Positions 7,855-16,395 of a DNA stretch of 64,000 bases are shown one piece after another; within the stretch, counting starts at the first letter, position 1; every line of letters begins with the position of its first letter. The notes beneath the pieces are model-generated. The model ran no database searches. It saw only the letters and a list, made by a program, of their open reading frames with translations, and was not told where the DNA came from. The translations under genes and the position numbers were made by a program. The stretch is from Lachnospiraceae bacterium (GTDB lineage: Bacteria; Bacillota; Clostridia; Lachnospirales; Lachnospiraceae), in contig JAFZQH010000032.1 of assembly GCA_017550165.1 (NCBI GenBank), positions 36,143-100,142 on the forward strand, given 5' to 3'.

Positions 7855-8396
7855 AGACACTGATAATCTATACCTCACAGACAGGTTTTACAAAGAAGTA
7901 TTCGCAGTGGCTGGCGGATAAGATGAAAGCTGACATTTATGATCTTAAGGAGGCAAAGAAGAAGGATGCTGCCTTCTTTGATCCATATGATGCGATCGTT
8001 TACGCCGGTTGGATCATGGCCGGAAAAGTAGTAAAATCGAATTGGTTTTTGGGGAAGGCTGATGGCTGGAGAAAAAAACGCCTTGCTGTCATGGCTGTCG
8101 GTGGAAGTCCTAATGACAATCCGGACGTGGAGGTGACTTTAAAGAATCTGATCCCGGAGGACAAAAAACCCTATATGAGGGCATTTTATTGTCAGGGAGG
8201 TTTTGATTATGACAAAATGAAAGGCCCTTCCAAACTTGCCATGAAGATGTTTACAGGTGCTCTGAAAAAGAAAAACGATGATAAGTCACAGCAGGTTGCC
8301 GAGTACATATCCAAGTCGTATGATATTTCTGATGTAAAGTTTATAGAGCCAATAGTGGATTATCTTGAGGGGTTGAATGTGGGGACACCGATATGA
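7851..8396 (+). CDS. Flavodoxin-domain protein
   Basis: 181-aa flavodoxin of the protoporphyrinogen-oxidase-like (HemG-type) domain group: IYTSQTGFTKKYSQWLA is the FMN phosphate loop, and YAGWIMAGKV is the second conserved segment. It is translationally coupled to the MarR remnant (ATGA overlap), so its former repressor is lost. The last residues, NVGTPI, copy the end of the VOC protein at 2786 (EVGTPV): the 3' terminus was created by a recombined fragment. Confidence 0.82.
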   Translation: MKTLIIYTSQTGFTKKYSQWLADKMKADIYDLKEAKKKDAAFFDPYDAIVYAGWIMAGKVVKSNWFLGKADGWRKKRLAVMAVGGSPNDNPDVEVTLKNLIPEDKKPYMRAFYCQGGFDYDKMKGPSKLAMKMFTGALKKKNDDKSQQVAEYISKSYDISDVKFIEPIVDYLEGLNVGTPI

Positions 8397-8424
8397 AGAA
8401 AAAAGAAAAGACAAATGTAATGGG
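8379..8424 (+). repeat. Dispersed direct repeat, copy of 2769-2814
   Basis: 46 bp matching 2769-2814 at 43 positions by eye. In the first locus it spans the end of the VOC gene and the start of ybaK; here it spans the end of the flavodoxin gene and a dead ybaK start (ATG at 8394). Confidence 0.8.
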
Positions 8425-8435
8425 GAGGAGCATAA

Positions 8436-8948
8436 TTGATTGATTATACGATACGAAATATCGAGGCAAAAGATGACCCTGTCATTGCACAGATCATCCG
8501 GTACAACTTAAAGGATCACAATCTGGACATCCCGGGAACAGTATACTTTGATGAGGGATTGGACCATTTAAGCGAATTCTATAATACTGACGACCGCCGG
8601 TATTATGTGGCGGAAATCTCGGGTAAGATCATAGGCGGCATTGGATTTGCACCCTTCAAGACCATGGAAAAAACCGCCGAGCTTCAAAAGATATATTTAA
8701 TTGATGAAGTAAAGGGACAGGGCATCGGTTACGAGCTTATCGATTATGTGGAGGAACAAATGCGGGAGGCCGGTTTTAAACGATCATATCTGGAAACGCA
8801 TGACAATCTTCAGGCGGCCATCCACATTTATAAAAAGAGCGGGTATCGGGAGATCGAGCGGCCCAAGGAGGTTGTCCACAGCACAATGAACAGGTTTTTC
8901 ATAAAACATCTTAAGGCTGACTTAAGGCAAAAGCATCATAATAGTTGA
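8436..8948 (+). CDS. GNAT-family N-acetyltransferase
   Basis: 170-aa acetyltransferase transferring an acetyl group from acetyl-CoA to an unknown amine. The acetyl-CoA loop reads VKGQGIGYELIDYV near residues 90-103, preceded by the strand AELQKIYLI and followed by YLETHDNLQAAIHIYKKSGY, all GNAT landmarks. The start is a TTG at 8436, supported by GGGGAGGAG 6 bp upstream; no ATG fits. The ribosome binding site lies in the recombined fragment described at 8379-8424. Confidence 0.85.
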   Translation: MIDYTIRNIEAKDDPVIAQIIRYNLKDHNLDIPGTVYFDEGLDHLSEFYNTDDRRYYVAEISGKIIGGIGFAPFKTMEKTAELQKIYLIDEVKGQGIGYELIDYVEEQMREAGFKRSYLETHDNLQAAIHIYKKSGYREIERPKEVVHSTMNRFFIKHLKADLRQKHHNS

Positions 8949-8979
8949 GACAGAAATCTGTTTCACGAGGAGAAAACAA

Positions 8980-9792
8980 ATGAAAAAGAAACTCAAAACG
9001 GCCATTTCATTGATTATGATTGCAATTATCGTGACGGTAACGTCGGCTTGTGGAACCGCAGTATCAGCGACATCTTCCGGAACCGCAACAACACCCACGC
9101 CTTCATCGTCCGGTTCGACAGCCTCCGCTATAGATATTATTATGAATGTGGGAACCACCCAGGCGTTTTCGGATGAGGCGGTGCCCAAGGAGGACATTCA
9201 AACAATACTTCAGGCAGGTCTTGCTTCCGAAAGTGCCATTAACCAGCAACCGTGGTTTCTTGTCGCCATTACAGACAAGGACTTGATGAAAGATATTTCT
9301 TCATCCGGAAGTACACCGGGTGGCGGTGGGATGCCTTCTTCAGCACCAAACGGCGCAATGCCGTCAAAGCCAAGTGGAGCGGAGATGCCCTCGGCATCCG
9401 GTGGAGCTATGCCATCATCTCCTCAGGGAGCTGCACCGGCATCGACAGGCGGAAGTGGGGCTAAGGCATCTCTTGGAGACTCACCGCTTGCTATAATCGT
9501 GTACATGAACGAGAAGACATCATCTCCTAACCCGTCATTTGATTGCGGACTTGCGGTTCAGAACATGTACATCGCGGCAGCTTCCCTGGGTTATGGGACA
9601 AAGATCATCTCTTCACCAACCAGAGCACTTAATGGCGAGGATCATGACAAGATCTGTGAAAAACTGAAAGTTGACACATCCATGACAGCCGTTGCAGTCC
9701 TGCTGGTCGGAAAAACCGACACAGGCGTTGATACGGGATCCAGCGCATCTACACGTGGCGGGATCAGCGATAAGGCGGTTATTATAGAGTAA
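8980..9792 (+). CDS. Nitroreductase-like lipoprotein with inserted low-complexity linker
   Basis: 270-aa exported protein. A signal peptide with lipobox TSAC (Cys near residue 24) predicts lipid anchoring outside the membrane. The Ser/Thr spacer is followed by a nitroreductase fold: AIDIIMNVGTTQAFSDEAV, ASESAINQQPWFLVAI (FMN-binding region), then DCGLAVQNMYIAAASLGYG. Between the two halves sits an insertion of about 45 residues rich in Gly, Pro, Ser and Met (repeating GxxMPS). A surface FMN reductase is unusual. The 3' end is repeated at 12190-12217. Confidence 0.75.
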   Translation: MKKKLKTAISLIMIAIIVTVTSACGTAVSATSSGTATTPTPSSSGSTASAIDIIMNVGTTQAFSDEAVPKEDIQTILQAGLASESAINQQPWFLVAITDKDLMKDISSSGSTPGGGGMPSSAPNGAMPSKPSGAEMPSASGGAMPSSPQGAAPASTGGSGAKASLGDSPLAIIVYMNEKTSSPNPSFDCGLAVQNMYIAAASLGYGTKIISSPTRALNGEDHDKICEKLKVDTSMTAVAVLLVGKTDTGVDTGSSASTRGGISDKAVIIE

Positions 9793-9796
9793 TGCT
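9769..9796 (+). repeat. 28-bp direct repeat, copy 1
   Basis: The last codons of the nitroreductase-like gene plus 4 bp. Identical to 12190-12217 except for one T/C difference. The two copies bracket the SDR-GNAT-CPBP segment. Confidence 0.85.
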
Positions 9797-9823
9797 AAAA
9801 AACGAACACGATATAGAACATTT

Positions 9824-9859
9824 GGGACTGTGGATCATTCTGCAGCCCTTTTTCTTTTT
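9824..9859 (+). terminator. Probable terminator after the nitroreductase gene
   Basis: GGG-A-CTG (9824-9830) pairs with CAGCCC (9843-9848) leaving a bulged A, followed by a T-rich run (TTTTTCTTTTT). Stem is short, so moderate confidence. Confidence 0.45.
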
Positions 9860-9994
9860 GTGAGGGCTATAAATTAGGAAAAGAAGCGAGTATAATTGGA
9901 AGAAAAAGAAGAACGCTGGACAGTTCCAAATGATCGGATGATTGTTACTTTCAAATTGCTAAAGGGCGATATGATAAGCCGGTGAGGAGAAAAT

Positions 9995-10807
9995 ATGGTT
10001 GATTACGGATTAAAAGACAGGGTCGCGATAATAACCGGAGCAAATAATCCACAGGGGATAGGTGCAACGACCGCGTTTGCTTTTGCGCGGGAAGGAGCAA
10101 AGGTTGCGCTGATCTATAAAAAAATCCCCCGGGATTATGATAATAACAAGACAGACAAAAACGGGGCAGACAGATATTTTAAAGCCAATGCCGGTAATGC
10201 GGATATTGTTGAGCAAAAGCTTAAAAGCATGGGCGCGGATTATATTGTTCTTGAAAGCGATATCAGCGATGAAAGCTCCGTAAAAGAGATATATTCCACT
10301 GTAATAAAGCGATACGGAAAAGTTGATATTCTGGTCAACAATGCTGCAGATGGTGACATGGACGGAGTTGATACCATAGAGAAGATACCGCAGACAGTGA
10401 TAGACGATACCTTTGCGGTCAATGTACGAGGAACCATTCTTATGACAAGGGAGTTTGTTAAACAGCGAGGTGATTACGGAAGGATTATCAACTTTTCTAC
10501 GGATTCAGCGCAGGTTTTTGCCGGACAGATCACTTATGGTGCAAGCAAGGCTACAATAGAGGCGTTGACGCGAAGTATTGCCATCGAAATTGCAAAGTAC
10601 GGGATTACAGTTAATTGTGTTGCACCCGGCCCCACACAGACCGGATGGATTGATGAAGAGCTGGAAAAAACAGTTATTCCACTGATTCCCATGGGAAAGC
10701 TTATCCAACCGGAAGATATTGCAGAAACTATCCTGTTCCTTGCAAGTAAGCATGCAAGATTTCTTACCGGGCAGGTAATAAAAGTGTCAGGGGGTCATTC
10801 TTTGTAA
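9995..10807 (+). CDS. SDR-family oxidoreductase
   Basis: 270-aa NAD(P)-dependent short-chain dehydrogenase. The Rossmann glycine motif reads TGANNPQGIGATTA (residues 15-28), the structural motif is NNAA, the catalytic Tyr-Lys pair lies in YGASKATIEA, and VAPGPTQTGW follows. It resembles 3-oxoacyl-ACP reductase-like SDRs, but the gapped cofactor loop (NNPQGIG) and a 35-residue insertion after the second strand suggest a different substrate. GAGGAG precedes the ATG. First gene of an accessory trio. Confidence 0.85.
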   Translation: MVDYGLKDRVAIITGANNPQGIGATTAFAFAREGAKVALIYKKIPRDYDNNKTDKNGADRYFKANAGNADIVEQKLKSMGADYIVLESDISDESSVKEIYSTVIKRYGKVDILVNNAADGDMDGVDTIEKIPQTVIDDTFAVNVRGTILMTREFVKQRGDYGRIINFSTDSAQVFAGQITYGASKATIEALTRSIAIEIAKYGITVNCVAPGPTQTGWIDEELEKTVIPLIPMGKLIQPEDIAETILFLASKHARFLTGQVIKVSGGHSL

Positions 10808-10831
10808 AAAGTAGAGGGAGATAGAAAAGTG

Positions 10832-11371
10832 ATGAATGTGGGAATAAGAGAATGGAAAATTGAAGATAAAAAGGACCTTTCAGAAATCCTGAACAATATG
10901 AATATCCTGAATAATTTGCGGGACGGATTGCCATATCCATATACCGAAAAGGATGCTGAAGAGTTTATTAAGGCTATCCTTTCTTCCGACAAGGAAAAGA
11001 CATTTGCTTTTGCGATCACGCTTGACGATAAGGTCATCGGGAGTATAGGGGTATTCCGTCAGGAGAACATTCACTATCGGACCGCTGAGATGGGCTACTA
11101 TATCGGAGAGAAATACTGGGGCAACGGATACATGACGGAAGCTGTCAGGCAGGTATGTGACTATGTCTTTGAACATACAGACATAGTAAGGATCTTTGCA
11201 GAGCCCTTTGCTTACAATACTGCTTCCTGCCGTGTTCTGGAAAAAGCGGGTTTTACATGCGAAGGCCTGCTTAAAAGAAATGCTTATAAGAACGGAAACT
11301 TTGTTGATATGAAAATGTACGCTCGGATAAGTCATAGAGGAATAGTCAATGAACAAGAAGATTATGGATAA
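10832..11371 (+). CDS. GNAT acetyltransferase, RimJ/RimL type
   Basis: 179-aa N-acetyltransferase. GIREWKIEDKKDLSEIL at the start, IGEKYWGNGYMTEAVRQV (acetyl-CoA loop) and AEPFAYNTASCRVLEKAGF are characteristic of the RimJ/RimL group, which acetylates N-terminal or small-molecule amines. A GTG at 10829 immediately before the ATG is an alternative start. Its 3' end overlaps the next gene by 23 bp, so translation is probably coupled. Confidence 0.85.
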   Translation: MNVGIREWKIEDKKDLSEILNNMNILNNLRDGLPYPYTEKDAEEFIKAILSSDKEKTFAFAITLDDKVIGSIGVFRQENIHYRTAEMGYYIGEKYWGNGYMTEAVRQVCDYVFEHTDIVRIFAEPFAYNTASCRVLEKAGFTCEGLLKRNAYKNGNFVDMKMYARISHRGIVNEQEDYG

Positions 11372-12191
11372 CTCCATGGGATCATGTTGTATTATTTTTG
11401 CGATATTGATCTTTATACATGGATTTGAGGCAATCGTGCTTCGAATGGACGAGACGCTGCTTGGAGAAAATTTTATAAACAAGCTGTTTGGCATTCTCGT
11501 TATCTTTGTTGTCCTGCACATTATCGGCCGGAAGCCGGAGGATATCGGATTTGCAAAGACAGGATTAGCGAAAGGGTTTTTAAAAGGGTTTGCTCTTGCC
11601 GTCAGTTCATTTATGATCGCATACATTGCAGAGATTATCATATTACGGAATCAGGGCCTGGAAACACATCTTGGGATCTTTACTACCGGTTTTTCTCTTA
11701 CGGGCGAAGCCACAGTACATACCGGGATCGGTTTTATACTGATGTGCGTGTTCTTTAACATAGTAAATGTGATCATGGAAGAGGGGACGTTTCGCGGGTT
11801 GTTTTATAAAATTGTGGAGACGGATCATTCTATGAGAGCTGCGATCATATTTCAGGCAATTCTCTTTGGAATATGGCATATAGTGACCCCGCTTCATAAT
11901 CTTATCGACGGCGATATCAGTCTTGCGGCCTTTGCTGCTCTCGGAGCCGGATATATCATTCTCGCAGGGATGATGGGAATTAAGTGGGCGCTGTTGTACC
12001 GGATGACCGGAAACCTATATGCCGGCATGGCCGATCATTTTTTTAACAACTGCGTTGCTACTAATCTTCTACATGTGATAACCGATACAGGAACGGATGA
12101 GATGATGATCGTTCGAGTCGCTATAGCACAACTCTTGTCATTTACTGCTGTGCTGGCGGTGTGGCATAAAAACAGGAACAGTATATTTTGA
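11349..12191 (+). CDS. CPBP-family intramembrane metalloprotease
   Basis: 280-aa integral membrane protein with about eight hydrophobic segments. It has the Abi/CAAX-protease-like motifs EEGTFRGLFYKI (EExxxR) and FGIWHI, plus the third motif region ADHFFNN. The family includes bacteriocin-immunity and signal-processing proteases. It overlaps the acetyltransferase gene. Its stop codon lies inside the second copy of a 28-bp repeat shared with the nitroreductase gene. Confidence 0.85.
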   Translation: MNKKIMDNSMGSCCIIFAILIFIHGFEAIVLRMDETLLGENFINKLFGILVIFVVLHIIGRKPEDIGFAKTGLAKGFLKGFALAVSSFMIAYIAEIIILRNQGLETHLGIFTTGFSLTGEATVHTGIGFILMCVFFNIVNVIMEEGTFRGLFYKIVETDHSMRAAIIFQAILFGIWHIVTPLHNLIDGDISLAAFAALGAGYIILAGMMGIKWALLYRMTGNLYAGMADHFFNNCVATNLLHVITDTGTDEMMIVRVAIAQLLSFTAVLAVWHKNRNSIF

Positions 12192-12217
12192 TAAGGCGGT
12201 CATTATAGAGTAATGCT
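12190..12217 (+). repeat. 28-bp direct repeat, copy 2
   Basis: Copy of 9769-9796 with one mismatch. It contains the former nitroreductase 3' end out of context and overlaps the CPBP stop codon. Confidence 0.85.
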
Positions 12218-12274
12218 TTAGACTTTATATTTTAATAAATGATGGTAGAATAGTATCTGTATGGAGGAATATAG

Positions 12275-14035
12275 ATGACCATATCAGACATTATCTCCCT
12301 GTTTTCGGGGATAGCCCTGTTCCTGTTCGGAATGACACTTATGGGCGACGGATTAAAGGCGACATCCGGCAATAAACTGGAGCCGGTATTATTCAGACTG
12401 ACAGATACCCCTGTTAAGGGGCTGCTCCTCGGAGGAGGGGTCACTACGGTGATCCAGTCTTCTTCGGCGACTTCAGTCATAGTCATGGGCTTTGTTAACT
12501 CGGGCATGATGAAGCTTCGGCAGGCAATCCCTGTCATACTCGGAGCTATTCTGGGAACAAGCATAACAGGCTGGATCATCTGTCTAAGCTATATCGAAGG
12601 TGCAGGCGGAGTCAGCAGCCTTCTTTCAACCACCACTTTGACCGGAGTGGTGGCGATAATCGGAATCTTTCTCAGGCTGTTCTGTAAGGACAAGGGGCGT
12701 CGTCACGTGGGCGACATTATGATGGGTTTTGCGATCCTTATGTTCGGAATGAGCACCATGAGCAGCTCGGTGGGAGGACTCAAGGAGCAGGCCTGGTTTG
12801 ATCAGCTGCTTTCAACATTGAGCAATCCTCTTTTAGGAATCCTAGCCGGGGTCATGATCGCCGTTCTGCTCCAATCCGCATCTGCTGCGGTAGGTATCGT
12901 TCAGGCACTTTCCGTCACCGGGTCGATAGTCTTTGATAATGCGCTTCCGCTTCTCATGGGAATATCCATCGGCGCGGCACTTCCCGTTATGATCGCATCC
13001 CTTGGGACTAATACCGGGGGCAAAAGGACCGCGCTCAGTTACCTTGTTTCCTGCGCCTTGGGTGTTATGACATGCGCATCCCTCTATTATATAGCCGAAA
13101 CGGTGTTTTCTTTTCCCTTTGTGGGAATGGCCATGACTCCTGTCCGTATAGCCATAGTGAATACCATATTAAGAATGATCATGATAATTATTCTATTCCC
13201 GTTTGTTGATATTCTTGAGGCGCTTGTATGCCTTATCATCCCCGAAAAGAATACAAAGACAAGTAATGAGGTCTCCCTCAATGACCGTTTTATAAGACAC
13301 CCCTCACTTGCAATAGAACAAAGCCGGCTTGCAATAACACGTATGGCTGAAGAAGCGCACCGGGCAGTACTCGGTTCTATCCGTCTTATCGGAGCGTTCA
13401 GCGATGAAGAATTCGAAGAGGTTGCAGCACTCGAGGAATCGGGAGATCATTATGAGGATAGGCTTGGCTCGTTTCTTATGAAACTATCCGGACAGGACCT
13501 TACGAAGAGACAGGAGAGAGAATCGTCCATTTTCCTTTATACTCTCTTCGATCTTGAAAGGCTTTCCGATCATGCAATGAATATCGCGGAGTGCGCCAGG
13601 GAGATCCATGAGAAACAAATCTCCTTTTCCGAGGAAGCACAACGTGAAATCTCTATCATCTCGACTGCTGTCAGGGAGATAATGGATATAACCATGAAGA
13701 GCTTCTCGGAGAAGGACATTAAGCTGGCAGCGAAGGTTGAACCCCTTGAGCAGGTCATCGATGATACTTCGGCCGAGATGAAGCTGAATCATATTGACCG
13801 GCTTCAGCAGGGGAAATGCAGCATTCAGCAGGGATTCGCCTTTAATGACCTGATATCGGATTATGAGAGGATCTCAGACCACTGCTCCAACATTGCGGTC
13901 GCACTCATCGAAATCTGCTCCGGATCCTTTGCAACACACGAATATCTGGGACAGGTAAAGGAAGAACACGATGATAACTACGATAAATGTTACAAAGAAT
14001 ATAAGATCAGATTTGCCCTGCATGGGAATGAGTAA
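12275..14035 (+). CDS. Na+/Pi cotransporter with PhoU-like domain
   Basis: 586-aa membrane protein importing phosphate with sodium. Two inverted Na_Pi_cotrans repeats are visible, each with the signature QSSSATSV (near 68-75) or QSASAAVG (near 200-207). A cytosolic C-terminal half of about 230 residues has the helical PhoU-like pattern (LFDLERLSDHAMNIAECAR, then YERISDHCSNIAVALIE). It is followed 9 bp later by a histidine kinase gene, so phosphate-related signalling is plausible. AGGAG precedes the ATG. Confidence 0.9.
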   Translation: MTISDIISLFSGIALFLFGMTLMGDGLKATSGNKLEPVLFRLTDTPVKGLLLGGGVTTVIQSSSATSVIVMGFVNSGMMKLRQAIPVILGAILGTSITGWIICLSYIEGAGGVSSLLSTTTLTGVVAIIGIFLRLFCKDKGRRHVGDIMMGFAILMFGMSTMSSSVGGLKEQAWFDQLLSTLSNPLLGILAGVMIAVLLQSASAAVGIVQALSVTGSIVFDNALPLLMGISIGAALPVMIASLGTNTGGKRTALSYLVSCALGVMTCASLYYIAETVFSFPFVGMAMTPVRIAIVNTILRMIMIIILFPFVDILEALVCLIIPEKNTKTSNEVSLNDRFIRHPSLAIEQSRLAITRMAEEAHRAVLGSIRLIGAFSDEEFEEVAALEESGDHYEDRLGSFLMKLSGQDLTKRQERESSIFLYTLFDLERLSDHAMNIAECAREIHEKQISFSEEAQREISIISTAVREIMDITMKSFSEKDIKLAAKVEPLEQVIDDTSAEMKLNHIDRLQQGKCSIQQGFAFNDLISDYERISDHCSNIAVALIEICSGSFATHEYLGQVKEEHDDNYDKCYKEYKIRFALHGNE

Positions 14036-14044
14036 GGAGGAACC

Positions 14045-15358
14045 ATGACTAAAACTATTTTCAGAAATATATTTATTGTTGGAATACTTGTACTTGCCAT
14101 ATGTTCCCTCTTGTTCTTTGGCTTGCAGTACAGACGTACCATAAACGAAACATATTCGGCCCTGTCACAGGAGACATCATATGCCATAACCGGACTCAAA
14201 GTGTCGGGAAAGGACTTTCTTGAGGGATTGGATGACATTAATCGAGTTACCTGGATAGACAAGGACGGGAACGTGCTCTATGACAGCGAGTATGATAATA
14301 TGAAAGTTAATCAAAGCTCTTATGCCGAAGTCAGAAAAGCATTCGAGAGCGGAGAGGGTCAGGAAAAAAGAAAATCCAACAGCAGCGGAAAGCAGACCAT
14401 GTATTATGCGAAGCTTCTTGATGACGGAACCGTTTTAAGATTAAGCCGTCCTGTTGAGGCAGTGATAAATGCACTGATCATCATCAGTCCGGTACTCTGG
14501 GTCTTTGTTCTTGTCCTGATCGTTTCCGGTATACTTGCCTTCCGTGCGGCTAAACAGATAGTTACCCCCATCAACAATATTGACCTTGATAGCAATGTAA
14601 ACGCTCCTTATCCCGAGCTGGAACCCCTGATTGAAAAAATCGAGGAGCAGAAGCTGACGATCCAGGAAGAGGCCGGACAGCGTGAGGCCATAAGAAGGGA
14701 GTTTTCCGCAAATGTCTCCCGTGAGCTTAGGAACCCGATCACCTCCATAGCGGGATATGCGGAACAGTTGGCTGCAGACGGGGTTTCAGCAGACAAGGTT
14801 ACGGGGTTATCCAAAGATATATATAAAGAATCCCGGCGACTGGTTTCCCTTATAGATGATATCATTAAGCTATCCAGGCTCGATGAGGCAGCAGATCTTC
14901 CGCCCAAGAAGGACGTGGATCTTCACGAGATATTACTCAGAGTTGAGGATAGTCTTAAGCCCGTTGCCGGCAAGAACAATGTGTTTATAGAGGTAAAGGG
15001 AGAGGAAGCTCATATTAACGGCGTTGATGAGCTGCTCTATGAGATGGTATATAACCTCTGCGATAACGCGATCAAATACAATTACCCCGGTGGTAAGGCC
15101 ATAATGCAGACGCTGACCGATGAAACAGCGATCAAACTGATCGTTGAAGATACCGGAATAGGAATCCCGCCCGAGCACCAGAAGAGAGTGTTTGAAAGAT
15201 TTTACAGCGTAGACGGAAGCCACTCTAAGGAGATCGGCGGAACAGGGCTTGGTCTTTCCATCGTAAAGCATGGGGCCATGTATCATGATGCGGAAGTATC
15301 AATGGAAAGTACACCCGGAAAGGGGACGAAGATTACGATCTCATTTCCGCGAATATGA
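14045..15358 (+). CDS. Histidine kinase-like protein lacking the phosphoacceptor histidine
   Basis: 437-aa membrane sensor of PhoR-like layout: TM1 (about 10-27), an extracytoplasmic domain, TM2 (about 140-165), a dimerisation helix, then an HATPase_c domain with N box (LCDNAIKY), G1 (VEDTGIGIP) and G2 (GGTGLGLSI). In the DHp helix the usual SHELRTP reads SRELRNP: codon CGT at 14720-14722 (residue 226) encodes Arg where the phosphorylated His is expected. The ATP-binding half looks intact, and no response regulator gene is adjacent. It may be a pseudokinase or a recently mutated kinase (CGT to CAT needs one base). Confidence 0.85.
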   Translation: MTKTIFRNIFIVGILVLAICSLLFFGLQYRRTINETYSALSQETSYAITGLKVSGKDFLEGLDDINRVTWIDKDGNVLYDSEYDNMKVNQSSYAEVRKAFESGEGQEKRKSNSSGKQTMYYAKLLDDGTVLRLSRPVEAVINALIIISPVLWVFVLVLIVSGILAFRAAKQIVTPINNIDLDSNVNAPYPELEPLIEKIEEQKLTIQEEAGQREAIRREFSANVSRELRNPITSIAGYAEQLAADGVSADKVTGLSKDIYKESRRLVSLIDDIIKLSRLDEAADLPPKKDVDLHEILLRVEDSLKPVAGKNNVFIEVKGEEAHINGVDELLYEMVYNLCDNAIKYNYPGGKAIMQTLTDETAIKLIVEDTGIGIPPEHQKRVFERFYSVDGSHSKEIGGTGLGLSIVKHGAMYHDAEVSMESTPGKGTKITISFPRI

Positions 15359-15368
15359 GGGAGAAGAT

Positions 15369-15842
15369 ATGAATTCGTTTGATGAACTGGTAAAAGTTGT
15401 AAAGAGGCTTCGGGCACCGGACGGATGTCCCTGGGACCGGGAACAGACCCACGAAAGCCTTAAAGCTGCATGTATAGAGGAGGCCGCAGAAGTGATCTGC
15501 GGCATAAATGTATTAGACAAGACCGGGAATGCCGAGAACTTTAAAGAGGAGCTGGGAGATCTGCTGCTCCAGGTTGTGATGCATGCGGAGATTGCCGAGG
15601 AGGAAGGGCTCTTTACAATGGAGGATGTGGCAGCCGGAATAACGGAGAAGCTTATCCGCCGGCACCCCCATGTCTTCGGTGATGTGAGAGTCAGCGGATC
15701 GGAAGATGTTCTTACCAACTGGGAAGAGATCAAGGCAAAAGAAAAAGAAGGCAAAGAGGACGTAGGCAGATATCTTCCGGAAGCGTTCAATGAGGCAGAT
15801 GAACTTATAGAGCAGGCAAGAAAACGAAAAGGTTACTCGTGA
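15369..15842 (+). CDS. mazG: MazG-family nucleotide pyrophosphohydrolase
   Basis: 157-aa NTP pyrophosphohydrolase removing non-canonical or stress-related nucleotides. The single MazG domain has the metal-binding EExxE (IEEAAEV) and ExxD (EELGDLLLQ) motifs, plus the typical RAPDGCPWDREQTHESL start and RRHPHVFGD. The protein is short, with one domain rather than the two of E. coli MazG. ATG at 15369 follows GAGGGAGAAG; the open frame extends upstream into the kinase gene but has no ribosome binding site there. Confidence 0.92.
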   Translation: MNSFDELVKVVKRLRAPDGCPWDREQTHESLKAACIEEAAEVICGINVLDKTGNAENFKEELGDLLLQVVMHAEIAEEEGLFTMEDVAAGITEKLIRRHPHVFGDVRVSGSEDVLTNWEEIKAKEKEGKEDVGRYLPEAFNEADELIEQARKRKGYS

Positions 15843-15879
15843 GATAGAAGGATTATTTGAGGAATAGAAGGGAGTCGTT

Positions 15880-16395
15880 ATGGTATTAAAAGCAATACTT
15901 GGTGATATAACAAAACAGACGGACGTTGAGGCTATCGTGAATGCTGCAAATGAGTCTCTTCTCGGAGGCGGAGGCGTGGATGGTGCGATCCATCGTGCGG
16001 CGGGGCCGGGTTTATTGGAAGAGTGCAGAAAGCTGCACGGCTGTCCCACCGGGGAGGCGAAGATCACCGGGGCATATGATCTTCCCTGCAAGAACGTGAT
16101 CCACACTGTAGGGCCTATATGGTACGGTGGCAATAATGGTGAGCCGGAGCTGCTTAAGAAGTGCTATTCGAACTCCCTTGCCATCGCCAAAGAAAAAGGC
16201 ATTCGAAAGATAGCATTTCCCTCTATTTCAACGGGCGTATACGGATATCCCGTAGATAAGGCTGCTATGGTTGCACTTGCAACTGTCAGGGACTATACCG
16301 GTGATAATCCGGACGCATTTGATCTTGTCGAATGGGTTTGTTTTGATGAGAGGACGCTTAAAGCATATAAGGGCGAGATAGAGAAAGCACATTAG
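15880..16395 (+). CDS. Macro-domain O-acetyl-ADP-ribose deacetylase
   Basis: 171-aa macro domain of the YmdB/MacroD type. [20 protein letters not shown], then [15 protein letters not shown] and [12 protein letters not shown] are the canonical ADP-ribose-binding loops. It likely hydrolyses O-acetyl-ADP-ribose or mono-ADP-ribose esters on proteins in the cytosol. It ends 4 bp inside the convergent iron-sulfur subunit gene. MazG and macro-domain genes together suggest nucleotide and ADP-ribose housekeeping. Confidence 0.92.
   Translation: MVLKAILGDITKQTDVEAIVNAANESLLGGGGVDGAIHRAAGPGLLEECRKLHGCPTGEAKITGAYDLPCKNVIHTVGPIWYGGNNGEPELLKKCYSNSLAIAKEKGIRKIAFPSISTGVYGYPVDKAAMVALATVRDYTGDNPDAFDLVEWVCFDERTLKAYKGEIEKAH

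Noticed and set aside
10880..11641. 253-codon frame antisense to the GNAT and CPBP genes
   Set aside because: Shadow of two overlapping genes with strong family motifs; its translation has no domain-like pattern.
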